A DNA stretch of 64,000 nt from Amphritea sp. (GTDB lineage Bacteria > Pseudomonadota > Gammaproteobacteria > Pseudomonadales > Balneatricaceae), in NCBI RefSeq assembly GCF_016744155.1, contig NZ_JADGEW010000015.1, positions 33,669 to 97,668 on the forward strand, in the 5' to 3' direction. How positions within the stretch are numbered: the stretch's first letter is position 1; the number at the start of each line of letters is the position of its first letter. Position numbers and translations under genes: made by a program. A model generated the notes under the pieces. That model was not told the origin of the DNA. It did not search any database and saw only the letters and a list, made by a program, of their open reading frames with translations. Below are positions 33,917 to 42,279 of the stretch, piece after piece.

Positions 33917-36478
33917 ATGAAAAATATGACAAGTGCTGAACTGCGTCAGGCCTTTTTGGAATATTTCCAGAATCAAGGGCATGCAATTGTGGAAAGTAGT
34001 TCACTGATTCCTGCAAATGACCCAACTCTGATGTTTACGAACGCGGGAATGGTTCAGTTTAAAGATGTTTTCCTGGGTAGCGATAAGCGCTCTTACAACC
34101 GGGCTACGAGCAGTCAACGCTGCGTTCGTGCCGGTGGGAAGCATAATGATCTGGATAATGTTGGTTACACTGCCCGTCACCATACTTTCTTTGAGATGCT
34201 GGGTAATTTCAGCTTTGGTGATTACTTTAAGCGTGATGCGATTCGCTTTGCTTGGGTGTTCCTGACAGAGGTGCTTGAGCTGCCAAAGGAAAAGCTTTGG
34301 GTTACTGTTCATATCTCAGACGATGAAGCCGAAAAAATCTGGAAAGATGAAATCGGCATCGACCCAGAGCGTTTCTCCAAACTGGATGAAGATAACTTCT
34401 GGTCTATGGGTGATACCGGTCCTTGTGGTCCGTCTAGTGAGATTTTCTTTGATCATGGTGCGGATGTCTGGGGTGGCCCTCCGGGAAGTCCTGAAGAAGA
34501 TGGTGATCGTTACATCGAAATCTGGAATCTAGTTTTCATGCAGTACAATCGTTCTGCAGATGGGGCAATGGAATCTCTGCCTAAGCCTTCTGTTGATACA
34601 GGAATGGGTCTTGAGCGCATTGCTGCGGTACTACAGGGCGTACATTCAAACTATGAAATTGATCTCTTCCAGAATCTGCTGAAAGCTGCTTCAGCCGCTG
34701 TAGGTTGTCAAGAAACTGATACTCAATCTTTGCGAGTGATTGCAGATCATATTCGTTCCTGCGCTTTTCTTATTTGTGATGGTGTTATTCCCTCCAATGA
34801 AGGCGCGGGTTACGTCCTTCGCCGAATCATACGTCGAGCTGTTCGTCATGGTAATAAACTCGGTGCTTCAGGTGCGTTCTTCAATACTCTGATTGGGGCT
34901 TTAGTCACTGAGATGGGTGAAGCCTATCCAGAGCTAATTGAAAAGCAGGCGCAAGTTGCGCGGGTGCTATTGAAAGAAGAAGAGCAGTTCGCCAAGACTC
35001 TGGATCATGGTTTGCGCTTGCTTGAAGATGTTATTGCTAACCTTCCTGGTACGGAGATTCCTGGTGAGACGTTGTTCAAGTTATATGACACCTATGGTTT
35101 CCCGGTAGATCTGACAGCTGACGTTGCAAGAGAGCACCAACTCACTGTTGATATGGACGGCTTTGACGCGTCTATGGAAGATCAGCGAAGCAGGGCTCGT
35201 GCGGCGGGTAAGTTCAATGTTGATTATAACGATGCGATCCAGTTGGATGGTCAGACTGAGTTCACAGGTTATACCCAGTTGAATGGCTCTGCGAAAGTCG
35301 TTGCTCTGTTCCGTGATAGTGGAGCGGTAGAGCAGCTTGAAGCGGGTGACAAAGGTATGATCGTGCTGGATCAGACTCCTTTCTATGGTGAGTCCGGTGG
35401 CCAGGTTGGAGATACCGGTCTGCTGCTGGCATCTGATGTCGAGTTTAGTGTTCAGAATTGTACAAAAGAGTCGAAGAATCATCTGCATCATGGTGTGCTG
35501 AATAGTGGCGCGTTGAAAGTGGGTGATACAGTGACCCCACAGGTAGATCAGGCCAGGCGTCAAGCAACTGCAGTGAACCACTCAGCGACTCATATTCTTC
35601 ATGAAGCACTTCGTCTGGTTCTGGGTGAGCATGTTCAGCAGAAAGGCTCGCTTTGTGATGCTGATCGTTTACGTTTCGATTTCTCACATTTTGAAGCCGT
35701 AAAGCCAGAAGAATTGAAAAAGATTGAGCAGATCTGTAATGAACAGATTCGTCTTAACTCTGACGTTCGTACTGATATCATGGATATTGAGTCTGCTAAA
35801 GCAACAGGTGCTGCAGCATTGTTCGGTGAGAAGTATGACGAGACAGTACGTGTATTGACTATGGGTGATGGCTTTTCTGTCGAGCTTTGTGGTGGTACTC
35901 ATGCGACACGTACCGGTGATATTGCATTGCTGAAAATGGTATCAGAAGGCGGTATTGCAGCAGGTGTTCGTCGTATTGAAGCGGTTACCGGTGCTAAAGC
36001 GTTAGAATATGTTGATCAGTCTGCCGCGCAACTTGAAACCAAATTGCAGGAACAGATTGGTAAAAGCCGTCAGCTTGAAAAAGAGCTGGAGCAGATGAAA
36101 GTAAAGCTGGCTGCGGCAAAAGGTGCAGACCTTCTTGGTAATGTTGTAGAAGTTAAAGGCGTTAAAGTACTGGCTGAGCAGCTTGAGGGTATTGATCCAA
36201 AAGCACTGCGTGACACAATTGATCAGCTGAAAAATAAGCTGGGTAGTGGTGTGGTGGTTTTGGCAACGGTTTCTGAAGGTAAAGTAAGTCTGGCTGCGGG
36301 CGTTACTAAAGATCTTACCGGTCAGGTTAAAGCGGGTGATCTAGTGCGTGAGTTGACTGCAAAGCTTGGTGGAAAGGGTGGAGGTCGTCCTGACTTTGCT
36401 CAGGGCGGTGGTACAGATGTTGCTGCTTTACCTGCGGCGCTTGCTGGTGTGAAGACACTGATTGAACAGAATTTGTAA
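33917..36478 (+). CDS. alaS: Alanyl-tRNA synthetase
   Basis: This gene encodes 853 residues, slightly shorter than the ~875 of E. coli. The class II catalytic core includes [18 protein letters not shown] and [13 protein letters not shown]. The editing domain shows [12 protein letters not shown] (His555, His559) and the zinc-type [15 protein letters not shown] (Cys658, His662). The C-terminal C-Ala domain, with its oligomerising helix ([12 protein letters not shown]) and [11 protein letters not shown] glycine motif, is complete. It charges tRNA-Ala and clears mischarged Ser/Gly. It stands between recX and lysC, as in Pseudomonas and relatives. The Shine-Dalgarno sequence is weak. Confidence 0.98.
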   Translation: MKNMTSAELRQAFLEYFQNQGHAIVESSSLIPANDPTLMFTNAGMVQFKDVFLGSDKRSYNRATSSQRCVRAGGKHNDLDNVGYTARHHTFFEMLGNFSFGDYFKRDAIRFAWVFLTEVLELPKEKLWVTVHISDDEAEKIWKDEIGIDPERFSKLDEDNFWSMGDTGPCGPSSEIFFDHGADVWGGPPGSPEEDGDRYIEIWNLVFMQYNRSADGAMESLPKPSVDTGMGLERIAAVLQGVHSNYEIDLFQNLLKAASAAVGCQETDTQSLRVIADHIRSCAFLICDGVIPSNEGAGYVLRRIIRRAVRHGNKLGASGAFFNTLIGALVTEMGEAYPELIEKQAQVARVLLKEEEQFAKTLDHGLRLLEDVIANLPGTEIPGETLFKLYDTYGFPVDLTADVAREHQLTVDMDGFDASMEDQRSRARAAGKFNVDYNDAIQLDGQTEFTGYTQLNGSAKVVALFRDSGAVEQLEAGDKGMIVLDQTPFYGESGGQVGDTGLLLASDVEFSVQNCTKESKNHLHHGVLNSGALKVGDTVTPQVDQARRQATAVNHSATHILHEALRLVLGEHVQQKGSLCDADRLRFDFSHFEAVKPEELKKIEQICNEQIRLNSDVRTDIMDIESAKATGAAALFGEKYDETVRVLTMGDGFSVELCGGTHATRTGDIALLKMVSEGGIAAGVRRIEAVTGAKALEYVDQSAAQLETKLQEQIGKSRQLEKELEQMKVKLAAAKGADLLGNVVEVKGVKVLAEQLEGIDPKALRDTIDQLKNKLGSGVVVLATVSEGKVSLAAGVTKDLTGQVKAGDLVRELTAKLGGKGGGRPDFAQGGGTDVAALPAALAGVKTLIEQNL

Positions 36479-36517
36479 TAATTGCAGTCGTGAGGCTGAT
36501 GAAGGGAACAGGTAAAT

Positions 36518-37753
36518 ATGGCCCTATATGTACAGAAGTATGGTGGAACCTCTATTGGTACCGTTGATCGTATTCAGGCAGTAGCTGATAAGATCAAAGG
36601 TTTCCGTGAGGCTAGTCACGATGTTGTGGTCGTTGTCTCTGCTATGAGTGGAGAGACAAATCGTCTCATTGGATTGGCTAAGGAGATGCAGACGCAGCCT
36701 AGTCCTCGTGAAATGGATGTGTTGGTCTCAACAGGTGAGCAGGTAACAATAGCGTTACTCTGTATGGCTCTTGAGGCTCGAGGTGTTAGTGCTCGCTCTT
36801 ATACCGGCGGACAGGTAAAGATTTTGACTGATGATGTGCACATGAAGGCACGGATTCAGGATATTGAAGTGGATAGCATGCGTACCGATCTCGATCAGGG
36901 ACGTGTGGTTGTGGTTGCAGGCTTTCAGGGAGTTGATCCTGATGGCAATATCACGACTCTTGGGCGAGGTGGCTCTGATACGACGGGTGTGGCATTGGCT
37001 GCGGCTCTGAAAGCTGATGAGTGCCAGATCTACACCGACGTTGATGGTGTGTACACTACGGACCCTCGGGTTGTAGAAGGTGCGCAGCGTATGGATAAAA
37101 TTACCTTTGAAGAGATGCTGGAAATGGCTAGCCTCGGTTCAAAGGTATTGCAAATTCGCGCTGTTGAATTTGCAGGTAAATATAATGTGCCGCTTCGGGT
37201 TCTTCATAGTTTTCAGGAAGGTCCGGGGACACTTATAACAACAGAGGAAGATGATACAGTGGAAAAGCCGGTCATTTCAGGTATTGCATTTAACCGCGAT
37301 GAAGCGAAACTGACAGTTTTGGGTGTGCCAGATATTCCAGGTGTCGCTTCACGTATTCTGGGTCCTATAAGTCGTGCCAATATTGAAGTAGATATGATTT
37401 TGCAGAATATTTCTGCTGATAACTCTACTGACTTTACATTTACGGTACACCGCAACGACTTTACTGTTGCAGAAGAGATTCTTCAGCAAGTAAAAGAAGA
37501 GCTAGGTGCGCGTGAAGTTATTGGTAACAATAAAATTGCCAAAGTTTCAATTGTTGGTGTTGGAATGCGTTCCCATGCTGGCGTTGCGACTAAGATGTTT
37601 GATACATTGGCAGGAGATAACATTAATATCCAGATGATCTCGACGTCTGAAATTAAAGTTTCCGTAGTAATTGCAGAGAAGTATCTGGAGTTAGCTGTGC
37701 GTGGTTTGCACTCCGCTTTTGATCTTGACGCAGCAGATACTGTTAGCGAATAA
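36518..37753 (+). CDS. lysC: Aspartate kinase (lysine-sensitive type)
   Basis: This gene encodes 411 residues. The amino-acid kinase domain (1-~250) opens with VQKYGGTSIGTVDRI and contains VVVVSAMSGETNRLI, TLGRGGSDTTGVALAAAL and YTDVDGVYTTDPRVV. Two ACT domains follow at ~265-335 and ~345-405 and provide allosteric feedback. The layout matches the monofunctional Pseudomonas/Bacillus-type LysC. The enzyme phosphorylates aspartate, the first step toward Lys, Met, Thr and diaminopimelate. It begins 39 bases after alaS with AGGGAA upstream, so cotranscription is likely. Confidence 0.98.
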   Translation: MALYVQKYGGTSIGTVDRIQAVADKIKGFREASHDVVVVVSAMSGETNRLIGLAKEMQTQPSPREMDVLVSTGEQVTIALLCMALEARGVSARSYTGGQVKILTDDVHMKARIQDIEVDSMRTDLDQGRVVVVAGFQGVDPDGNITTLGRGGSDTTGVALAAALKADECQIYTDVDGVYTTDPRVVEGAQRMDKITFEEMLEMASLGSKVLQIRAVEFAGKYNVPLRVLHSFQEGPGTLITTEEDDTVEKPVISGIAFNRDEAKLTVLGVPDIPGVASRILGPISRANIEVDMILQNISADNSTDFTFTVHRNDFTVAEEILQQVKEELGAREVIGNNKIAKVSIVGVGMRSHAGVATKMFDTLAGDNINIQMISTSEIKVSVVIAEKYLELAVRGLHSAFDLDAADTVSE

Positions 37754-37905
37754 AATTATCAACAGTGGTCTATAGTTAGATTGCTGTTGCACAACAATTA
37801 ATGTTTAACGCAAGGTTATCCTGCGGCAGCCCGTTGTTACGCTTTAGAGCAAACAGGAGCGGTCAGGTCAGTAGTACTTGTCTGTTAAATAAGGAGATTT
37901 ATTCT

Positions 37906-38088
37906 ATGCTTATTCTTACTCGTCGAGTTGGTGAAACACTGATGGTTGGTGATGATGTTACGGTTACTGTGCTGGGTGTTAAAGGCAACCAGGTTCGGAT
38001 CGGTGTAAACGCACCTAAAGATGTTTCTGTTCACCGCGAAGAGATTTATCAGCGGATTCAGAAAGAAAAAGAGCAAGACAGCGAATAA
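37906..38088 (+). CDS. csrA: CsrA/RsmA carbon storage regulator
   Basis: This gene encodes 60 residues from the ATG at 37906, with AAGGAG nine bases upstream. The protein starts [20 protein letters not shown], exactly at the family's usual start, and keeps the RNA-contact residues in LTRR and in [12 protein letters not shown]. An upstream in-frame ATG (37801) would add 35 residues found in no CsrA and is rejected. CsrA binds GGA motifs in mRNA leaders and controls biofilm, motility and exopolysaccharide. That is of interest beside a capsule locus and a giant adhesin, but direct control of them is not shown here. Confidence 0.98.
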   Translation: MLILTRRVGETLMVGDDVTVTVLGVKGNQVRIGVNAPKDVSVHREEIYQRIQKEKEQDSE

Positions 38089-38111
38089 TTTTTATTTATT
38101 AGGATTAGCGC

Positions 38112-38140
38112 TTTTCTTTTTAAAATCAATCTTGTACTAT
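38112..38140 (+). promoter_or_regulatory. Putative stable-RNA promoter for tRNA cluster
   Basis: A -10-like TACTAT (38135-38140) lies 15 bases before tRNA-Ser and is followed by a G+C-rich discriminator, ACGCGCC, typical of stringently controlled tRNA promoters. The -35 candidate TTTTCT (38112-38117), with 17-base spacing, is poor. Confidence 0.4.
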
Positions 38141-38155
38141 ACGCGCCGTTGTTTA

Positions 38156-38245
38156 GGTGAGCTGGCCGAGTGGCTGAAGGCGCGCCCCTGCTAAGGGCGT
38201 ATAGGGGAAACTCTATCGAGGGTTCGAATCCCTCGCTCACCGCCA
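38156..38245 (+). tRNA. tRNA-Ser (anticodon GCT)
   Basis: This is a 90-base class II tRNA with acceptor arms GGTGAGC and GCTCACC, a long variable arm, the T-loop GGTTCGAATCC and an encoded CCA. The anticodon loop CTGCTAA gives anticodon GCT at 38190-38192, reading AGC/AGU. It is the first of four clustered tRNAs after csrA, a conserved arrangement. Confidence 0.97.
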
Positions 38246-38249
38246 TTAA

Positions 38250-38326
38250 GCGCCCGTAGCTCAGCTGGATAGAGTACCTGGCTACGAACTAGGGGGTCGC
38301 ACGTTCGAATCGTGCCGGGCGCACCA
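38250..38326 (+). tRNA. tRNA-Arg (anticodon ACG), copy 1
   Basis: This 77-base tRNA has acceptor arms GCGCCCG/CGGGCGC, the D-arm GCTCAGCTGGATAGAGT, anticodon loop CTACGAA (ACG, read as inosine-CG after deamination), the T-loop GTTCGAATC and an encoded CCA. It is four bases after tRNA-Ser. Confidence 0.98.
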
Positions 38327-38397
38327 TTTTCTAAGATTGATCTTTAATCTCAGAAGTTGGTTATAAATGGTTGATACAACAAGTTTGGGTTTGATAA

Positions 38398-38474
38398 GCG
38401 CCCGTAGCTCAGCTGGATAGAGTACCTGGCTACGAACTAGGGGGTCGCACGTTCGAATCGTGCCGGGCGCACCA
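38398..38474 (+). tRNA. tRNA-Arg (anticodon ACG), copy 2
   Basis: This 77-base tRNA is identical in sequence to copy 1 and lies 71 bases downstream. The spacers between copies are unrelated, so the tRNA units are conserved while the spacers drifted. Confidence 0.98.
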
Positions 38475-38526
38475 ATCCTTCCCAAATGTAATTTTATGTT
38501 TGCTGCTTCAATATTTACTACCTTAA

Positions 38527-38603
38527 GCGCCCGTAGCTCAGCTGGATAGAGTACCTGGCTACGAACTAGGGGGTCGCACGTTCGAATCGTGCCGGGCGCA
38601 CCA
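38527..38603 (+). tRNA. tRNA-Arg (anticodon ACG), copy 3
   Basis: This is the third identical 77-base copy, 52 bases after copy 2. It ends the stable-RNA cluster. Confidence 0.98.
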
Positions 38604-38716
38604 TTTCTTAGAATTACTTCCGCATACATCTCCTCTTTCAGTTTACCTTTCTCTGCTTAAAAATTATGTGATGCTTTCAGAGCTGAGTTTTCATGCATTC
38701 GGGAATTCTACGTGCA

Positions 38717-38745
38717 TAAAAAAACCGCCTGATAGCGGTTTTATA
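38717..38745. terminator. Bidirectional rho-independent terminator between tRNA cluster and secretion operon
   Basis: The stem AAAACCGC (38721-38728) pairs with GCGGTTTT (38735-38742) around loop CTGATA. On the minus strand it is followed by a run of T from the A-tract at 38718-38724, making a good terminator for the secretion operon. On the plus strand it serves the tRNA cluster with a shorter T-run. Confidence 0.88.
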
Positions 38746-38763
38746 TAGCTAGGCTATTTACGG

Positions 38764-40119
38764 CTAACGCTCTCTGAAGGCGGTGTTTAAGCCGCGTGAT
38801 ATAGGCTTCAGCAGATAATCGAGAATGGATTTTGACCCTGTTTTAATATCAGCTGTTACGGTCATGCCGGGGGATATAGGCATCGCTTGATTGCCTCCTA
38901 CGACACTATCATTCAGACTGATCTCAGCTCTAAAGTATGGGTTTTTCTTTTCATCCAGATACGTTGAGGCGGAAATTCGCTCGACTATTCCAGTGACAAT
39001 ACCAAAACGGGCTGAGTCGTAACTGTCTATCTTTACCTCGGTTTTCTGGCCTGGATGGATGTGACCAATTTCGCTAGGGGATACACGTGCTTCCACCACC
39101 ATGTCATCACCGGTTGGTACCAGTTGCATAATGACCTGGCCTGGTTCAACAACAGCATTAATCCGGGTGATAGACAGGTCCTGAACGATGCCGCTGAGGG
39201 GGGCGTAGACATCCAGGCGACTAACTCTGTCTTTAGCTCGAATTAGCGTTTGCTCAACCTCTGCAAGTTGCTCACCGACTTCACCTGCTTTTAGCTCTGT
39301 GTCTTTATTGAAACGTGTTTTTAGCTCGTTTTTGCGGGTTATTGCTTCAGCCAGTGCTGATTTTGAAACCCTGATTCCGTCAGTAAGATTTCGCTCTTCG
39401 CTCTGGGCATCAGCTAGGTTTGTCTGGCTGGAGATCAGGTCGGATTCGGAAACGATGTTACTTTCAAATAGCTCGTTACGCATACGCACTTGTTGAGCGA
39501 GCAGCTTAACTTTTTTCTTAACGGAGGTGACTCTGTTCTCCTGTTGTCGGAGTTCTTGCTCTCGCTGGCGTATCTGGGCATCGATAACACTTATCTCGCT
39601 GGCATGGCTTGCCAGTTCTGCGCTGTAAATGGTGAGTTGTTTCTTGGTTTGCTCGGGGTACTGTTCACCAATTTCACCAAAATCAGGCGGACGGTTATCA
39701 ATAATGGCCTGAAGTCGTTCTCCTTCGAGGATCATAGAGGCACGGCGGATCTCTGTTTGTGTGAGCTCTGACTGGCTAGCGGGCGGTGAAAAACGTAATA
39801 AAAGATCGCCTTCGCGTACAGTGTCGCCATTTCTAACAACGATTTCGCTGACAATGCCTCCTTCAAGATGTTGAACGTCATGGATAAGGCCTGCAGGAAT
39901 TACTTCGCCCCGGGCGGAAGTGACTTCGTCAACTTTAGTAAAGAATGCCCAGGTGATGGCTGCCACCAGGATAAAGGCTGTGAAATAGATAGCCGCATTA
40001 ATGATGGCAGAAGGGTGGTGCTCTTCAAGTTGAATTGCCTGAGCCAGAAATCGAGCCCTGGCTCGTGGCAAACTGGCTCCGCTCCGGGAGGAAAAAACAT
40101 TATTTTCTTTACTACTCAT
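38764..40119 (-). CDS. HlyD-family type I secretion membrane fusion protein
   Basis: This gene encodes 451 residues. A single transmembrane segment lies near residues 38-58 (IYFTAFILVAAITWAFFTKV), followed by the lipoyl-like half EVIPAGLIHDVQHLEGGIVSEI. A long alpha-helical hairpin follows (~95-290), then the second lipoyl half (VYAPLSGIVQDLSITRIN) and the beta-barrel region (PGQKTEVKIDSYDSARFG). This is the periplasmic adaptor linking an inner-membrane ABC exporter to a TolC-type channel. It overlaps the upstream ABC gene by four bases. No TolC gene is present, so the channel must be encoded elsewhere. The substrate is most likely the divergent giant RTX adhesin. Confidence 0.95.
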   Translation of the reverse strand: MSSKENNVFSSRSGASLPRARARFLAQAIQLEEHHPSAIINAAIYFTAFILVAAITWAFFTKVDEVTSARGEVIPAGLIHDVQHLEGGIVSEIVVRNGDTVREGDLLLRFSPPASQSELTQTEIRRASMILEGERLQAIIDNRPPDFGEIGEQYPEQTKKQLTIYSAELASHASEISVIDAQIRQREQELRQQENRVTSVKKKVKLLAQQVRMRNELFESNIVSESDLISSQTNLADAQSEERNLTDGIRVSKSALAEAITRKNELKTRFNKDTELKAGEVGEQLAEVEQTLIRAKDRVSRLDVYAPLSGIVQDLSITRINAVVEPGQVIMQLVPTGDDMVVEARVSPSEIGHIHPGQKTEVKIDSYDSARFGIVTGIVERISASTYLDEKKNPYFRAEISLNDSVVGGNQAMPISPGMTVTADIKTGSKSILDYLLKPISRGLNTAFRER

Positions 40120-42275
40120 GCTGCGTTCTCCAGCAATAGGCTGACTACTTCATCAGGAGAGCCTGCATGGATTACGGCTCCCTGTTCCATCAATATTGCT
40201 TTATCGGCGAGCCGAATATGACTAGGTCTGTGGCTCACCATAATGATTGAACGACTGCCTTTGATTTTCTTAAGTTGTTCAACGAAACGCTTATCAGACT
40301 CGTCATCCAAAGAGGCTCCGGGTTCATCCAGTAAGAGAATTTTTGCCGGGCTGACAAAGGCTCTGGCCATTGATAGAGAGCGAAGAAAGCCCGGGGGCAT
40401 CCTATCTATAGTAGTATCGCCAATTCTTGTATTAAGGCCTTCTGGCAGTGCCATAATTTCCTCCAGTACGCCGGCTTCTGCTGCAGCGCTACGCACCTGC
40501 TCATCGGTGGCTAAGCTGTTATTCAGGCGAATATTTTGGGCAATGGTACCGTGGAACATATGTATCTGCTGCGGGACGTAAGCAATGGCTCGTCTCAGAT
40601 CCATCGCATTAAGCTGGCGTAGATCCATTCCGTCGAGTTGAAGCGATCCGGCCTGTGGTGCATACATGCCGGCAATCATTTTGATCAGTGTTGACTTCCC
40701 GGAGCCTGTATTGCCGCTTATTGCTACCATTTCTCCAGGTTTGATCTGGAATGATACGCCTAGGAGCGCAGGGTCTCTGTCAGGTCCGTAGCGAAAGCTG
40801 ACCCGCTCTATGCGGATATCGCCGATGAGCTTTTCAAGAATGAGTCCTGATTTACCGCTTGAGCGTTCGTTTTTCAGTTTCATCAGTTGGTTGATCTGTC
40901 GGATCGCCTTGATGGTTTGTTGAAATTTAGAAAATGAGAGGAATGCGCTTTGCAGAGGGGACAGTACTCTCCACACTAGGGCCATGATAGCTATCAACGC
41001 GCCGATGGTCATATCCCCTGCCATTACTTGCATGGTTCCTACGCCAAGCACGGCTACGCCGGTAAAAGTCATCATGCCCTGGGCAATATTGTTCATCACG
41101 TTGTTAGAGAGGAATGTTTGATAGTTGGACAGAACTGATTCACCTGAATTCTCTCTGAAACGTTCCCACCAGACTGTTTCGCCACCAATGGATTTGATCT
41201 CTTTACGTCCGGCGACAGTTTGCATAATAATTCGTTGTTTTTCAGTTCTGGCTTTGCCTGCACGCATTATTTTGCTGTTGAGCATAGGCATCCAGAACAG
41301 CCCTAGCATGATAAAACCAATCACCATTGCCAGTGGTATCAGTGCTATCACGCCGCCGAGTATGCCGATGACAGTAAGAAATAGAATGACAAATGGAAGC
41401 TCGAGGGCAATGGCTGCGCTGGGGCCTGTGAAAAAGTCTCTGACAGAGTCAAATTGTTTTAGACGTGACAGCTGTGCTGCTACAGTTGAACGTTCAGTGT
41501 AGAGCGGTGGCAGGTAGAGCATGCGTTTAAAGGTTTCTACGCCTATTAGGTAATCAAGTCGTCCAGCAGTTACACCGAGTAGTTTTGCGCGTAGATAGCG
41601 TAAGCCAAGATCAGCGGCTAAAAGAATGGCTGCTCCTGTGATCAGAAAGGGCAGGGTTTCTGCCGATTTTGCACCGATGACTTTGTCATAAATCACCATA
41701 ATAAACAGAGGCACAAGAAGAGCTACAAGATTGATAATGAAGGTCATTCCAAGCAGATGAATGATCATCTTATTGAAGCGTTGCAGTAGATTGCCAAACC
41801 AGTCGTTACTGAGTTCTGGGGCGTTGCTACCGTGATGGGCGTGGTTATCTGTAAATAGATAAACGGTGCCTTGCAGGTTTAGTTCTTCAGTGGTTTCGTA
41901 GCTGTCATTTTGTGGGTCATAGAAGAATATTTTCTCTTCTTCTAAGCCTTGAAGTAGTAGTACTTGGTTATTATCAGAGATGAACAGGGCTGGATAAAGT
42001 TCTTTTTTAAGATCGGAAATTGTGGTTTTAACTGGCGTGCTTTCATAGCCTAATGTGGCCAATATGTTGCGCAGATCAATCAGGTCTATCTGCGCAGAAA
42101 AGTGCGGTAGTGCCTCGACAAGCTCTTTCGCATAATTGTTCCAGCCGAGCTCTCGTAATAGAGGAAGTAGGCAGGCAGAAAAAGGGGATACCTCTTTAAA
42201 TGCTGTTTCGGTATTGTTTCGAAGGTCATCGGCAAGTTGCTCTGAGGCCATCATTGGACGCGGGCTACTGCTCAT
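40116..42275 (-). CDS. Type I secretion ABC transporter with C39-like (inactive) domain, catalytically competent half
   Basis: This gene encodes 719 residues. Residues ~1-145 align with the C39 peptidase fold but have SPFSACLL where active peptidases have DCGxACL, so the catalytic Cys is replaced and this is a substrate-recognition CLD-type domain. A membrane region spans ~165-460. The nucleotide-binding domain has Walker A GNTGSGKST (Lys527), Walker B ILLLDE (Asp650-Glu651) and H-loop MVSHRPS. Its ABC signature position, however, reads MPPGF (626-630) instead of LSGGQ. This complements the partner protein encoded four bases upstream and fits a heterodimer. It is operonic with the HlyD gene. 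Confidence 0.92.
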   Translation of the reverse strand: MSSSPRPMMASEQLADDLRNNTETAFKEVSPFSACLLPLLRELGWNNYAKELVEALPHFSAQIDLIDLRNILATLGYESTPVKTTISDLKKELYPALFISDNNQVLLLQGLEEEKIFFYDPQNDSYETTEELNLQGTVYLFTDNHAHHGSNAPELSNDWFGNLLQRFNKMIIHLLGMTFIINLVALLVPLFIMVIYDKVIGAKSAETLPFLITGAAILLAADLGLRYLRAKLLGVTAGRLDYLIGVETFKRMLYLPPLYTERSTVAAQLSRLKQFDSVRDFFTGPSAAIALELPFVILFLTVIGILGGVIALIPLAMVIGFIMLGLFWMPMLNSKIMRAGKARTEKQRIIMQTVAGRKEIKSIGGETVWWERFRENSGESVLSNYQTFLSNNVMNNIAQGMMTFTGVAVLGVGTMQVMAGDMTIGALIAIMALVWRVLSPLQSAFLSFSKFQQTIKAIRQINQLMKLKNERSSGKSGLILEKLIGDIRIERVSFRYGPDRDPALLGVSFQIKPGEMVAISGNTGSGKSTLIKMIAGMYAPQAGSLQLDGMDLRQLNAMDLRRAIAYVPQQIHMFHGTIAQNIRLNNSLATDEQVRSAAAEAGVLEEIMALPEGLNTRIGDTTIDRMPPGFLRSLSMARAFVSPAKILLLDEPGASLDDESDKRFVEQLKKIKGSRSIIMVSHRPSHIRLADKAILMEQGAVIHAGSPDEVVSLLLENAA

Positions 42276-42279
42276 TCAA

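Noticed and set aside
37801..38088. 95-residue form of CsrA
   Set aside because: The N-terminal extension matches no CsrA; AAGGAG precedes the ATG at 37906, the family's normal start.
38058..38246. Minus-strand 62-codon ORF
   Set aside because: It is antisense to tRNA-Ser and the end of csrA.
38282..38629. Minus-strand ORF with a repeated GAPGTIRTCDPLVRS peptide
   Set aside because: It is the antisense translation of the tRNA-Arg genes, a well-known spurious ORF type.
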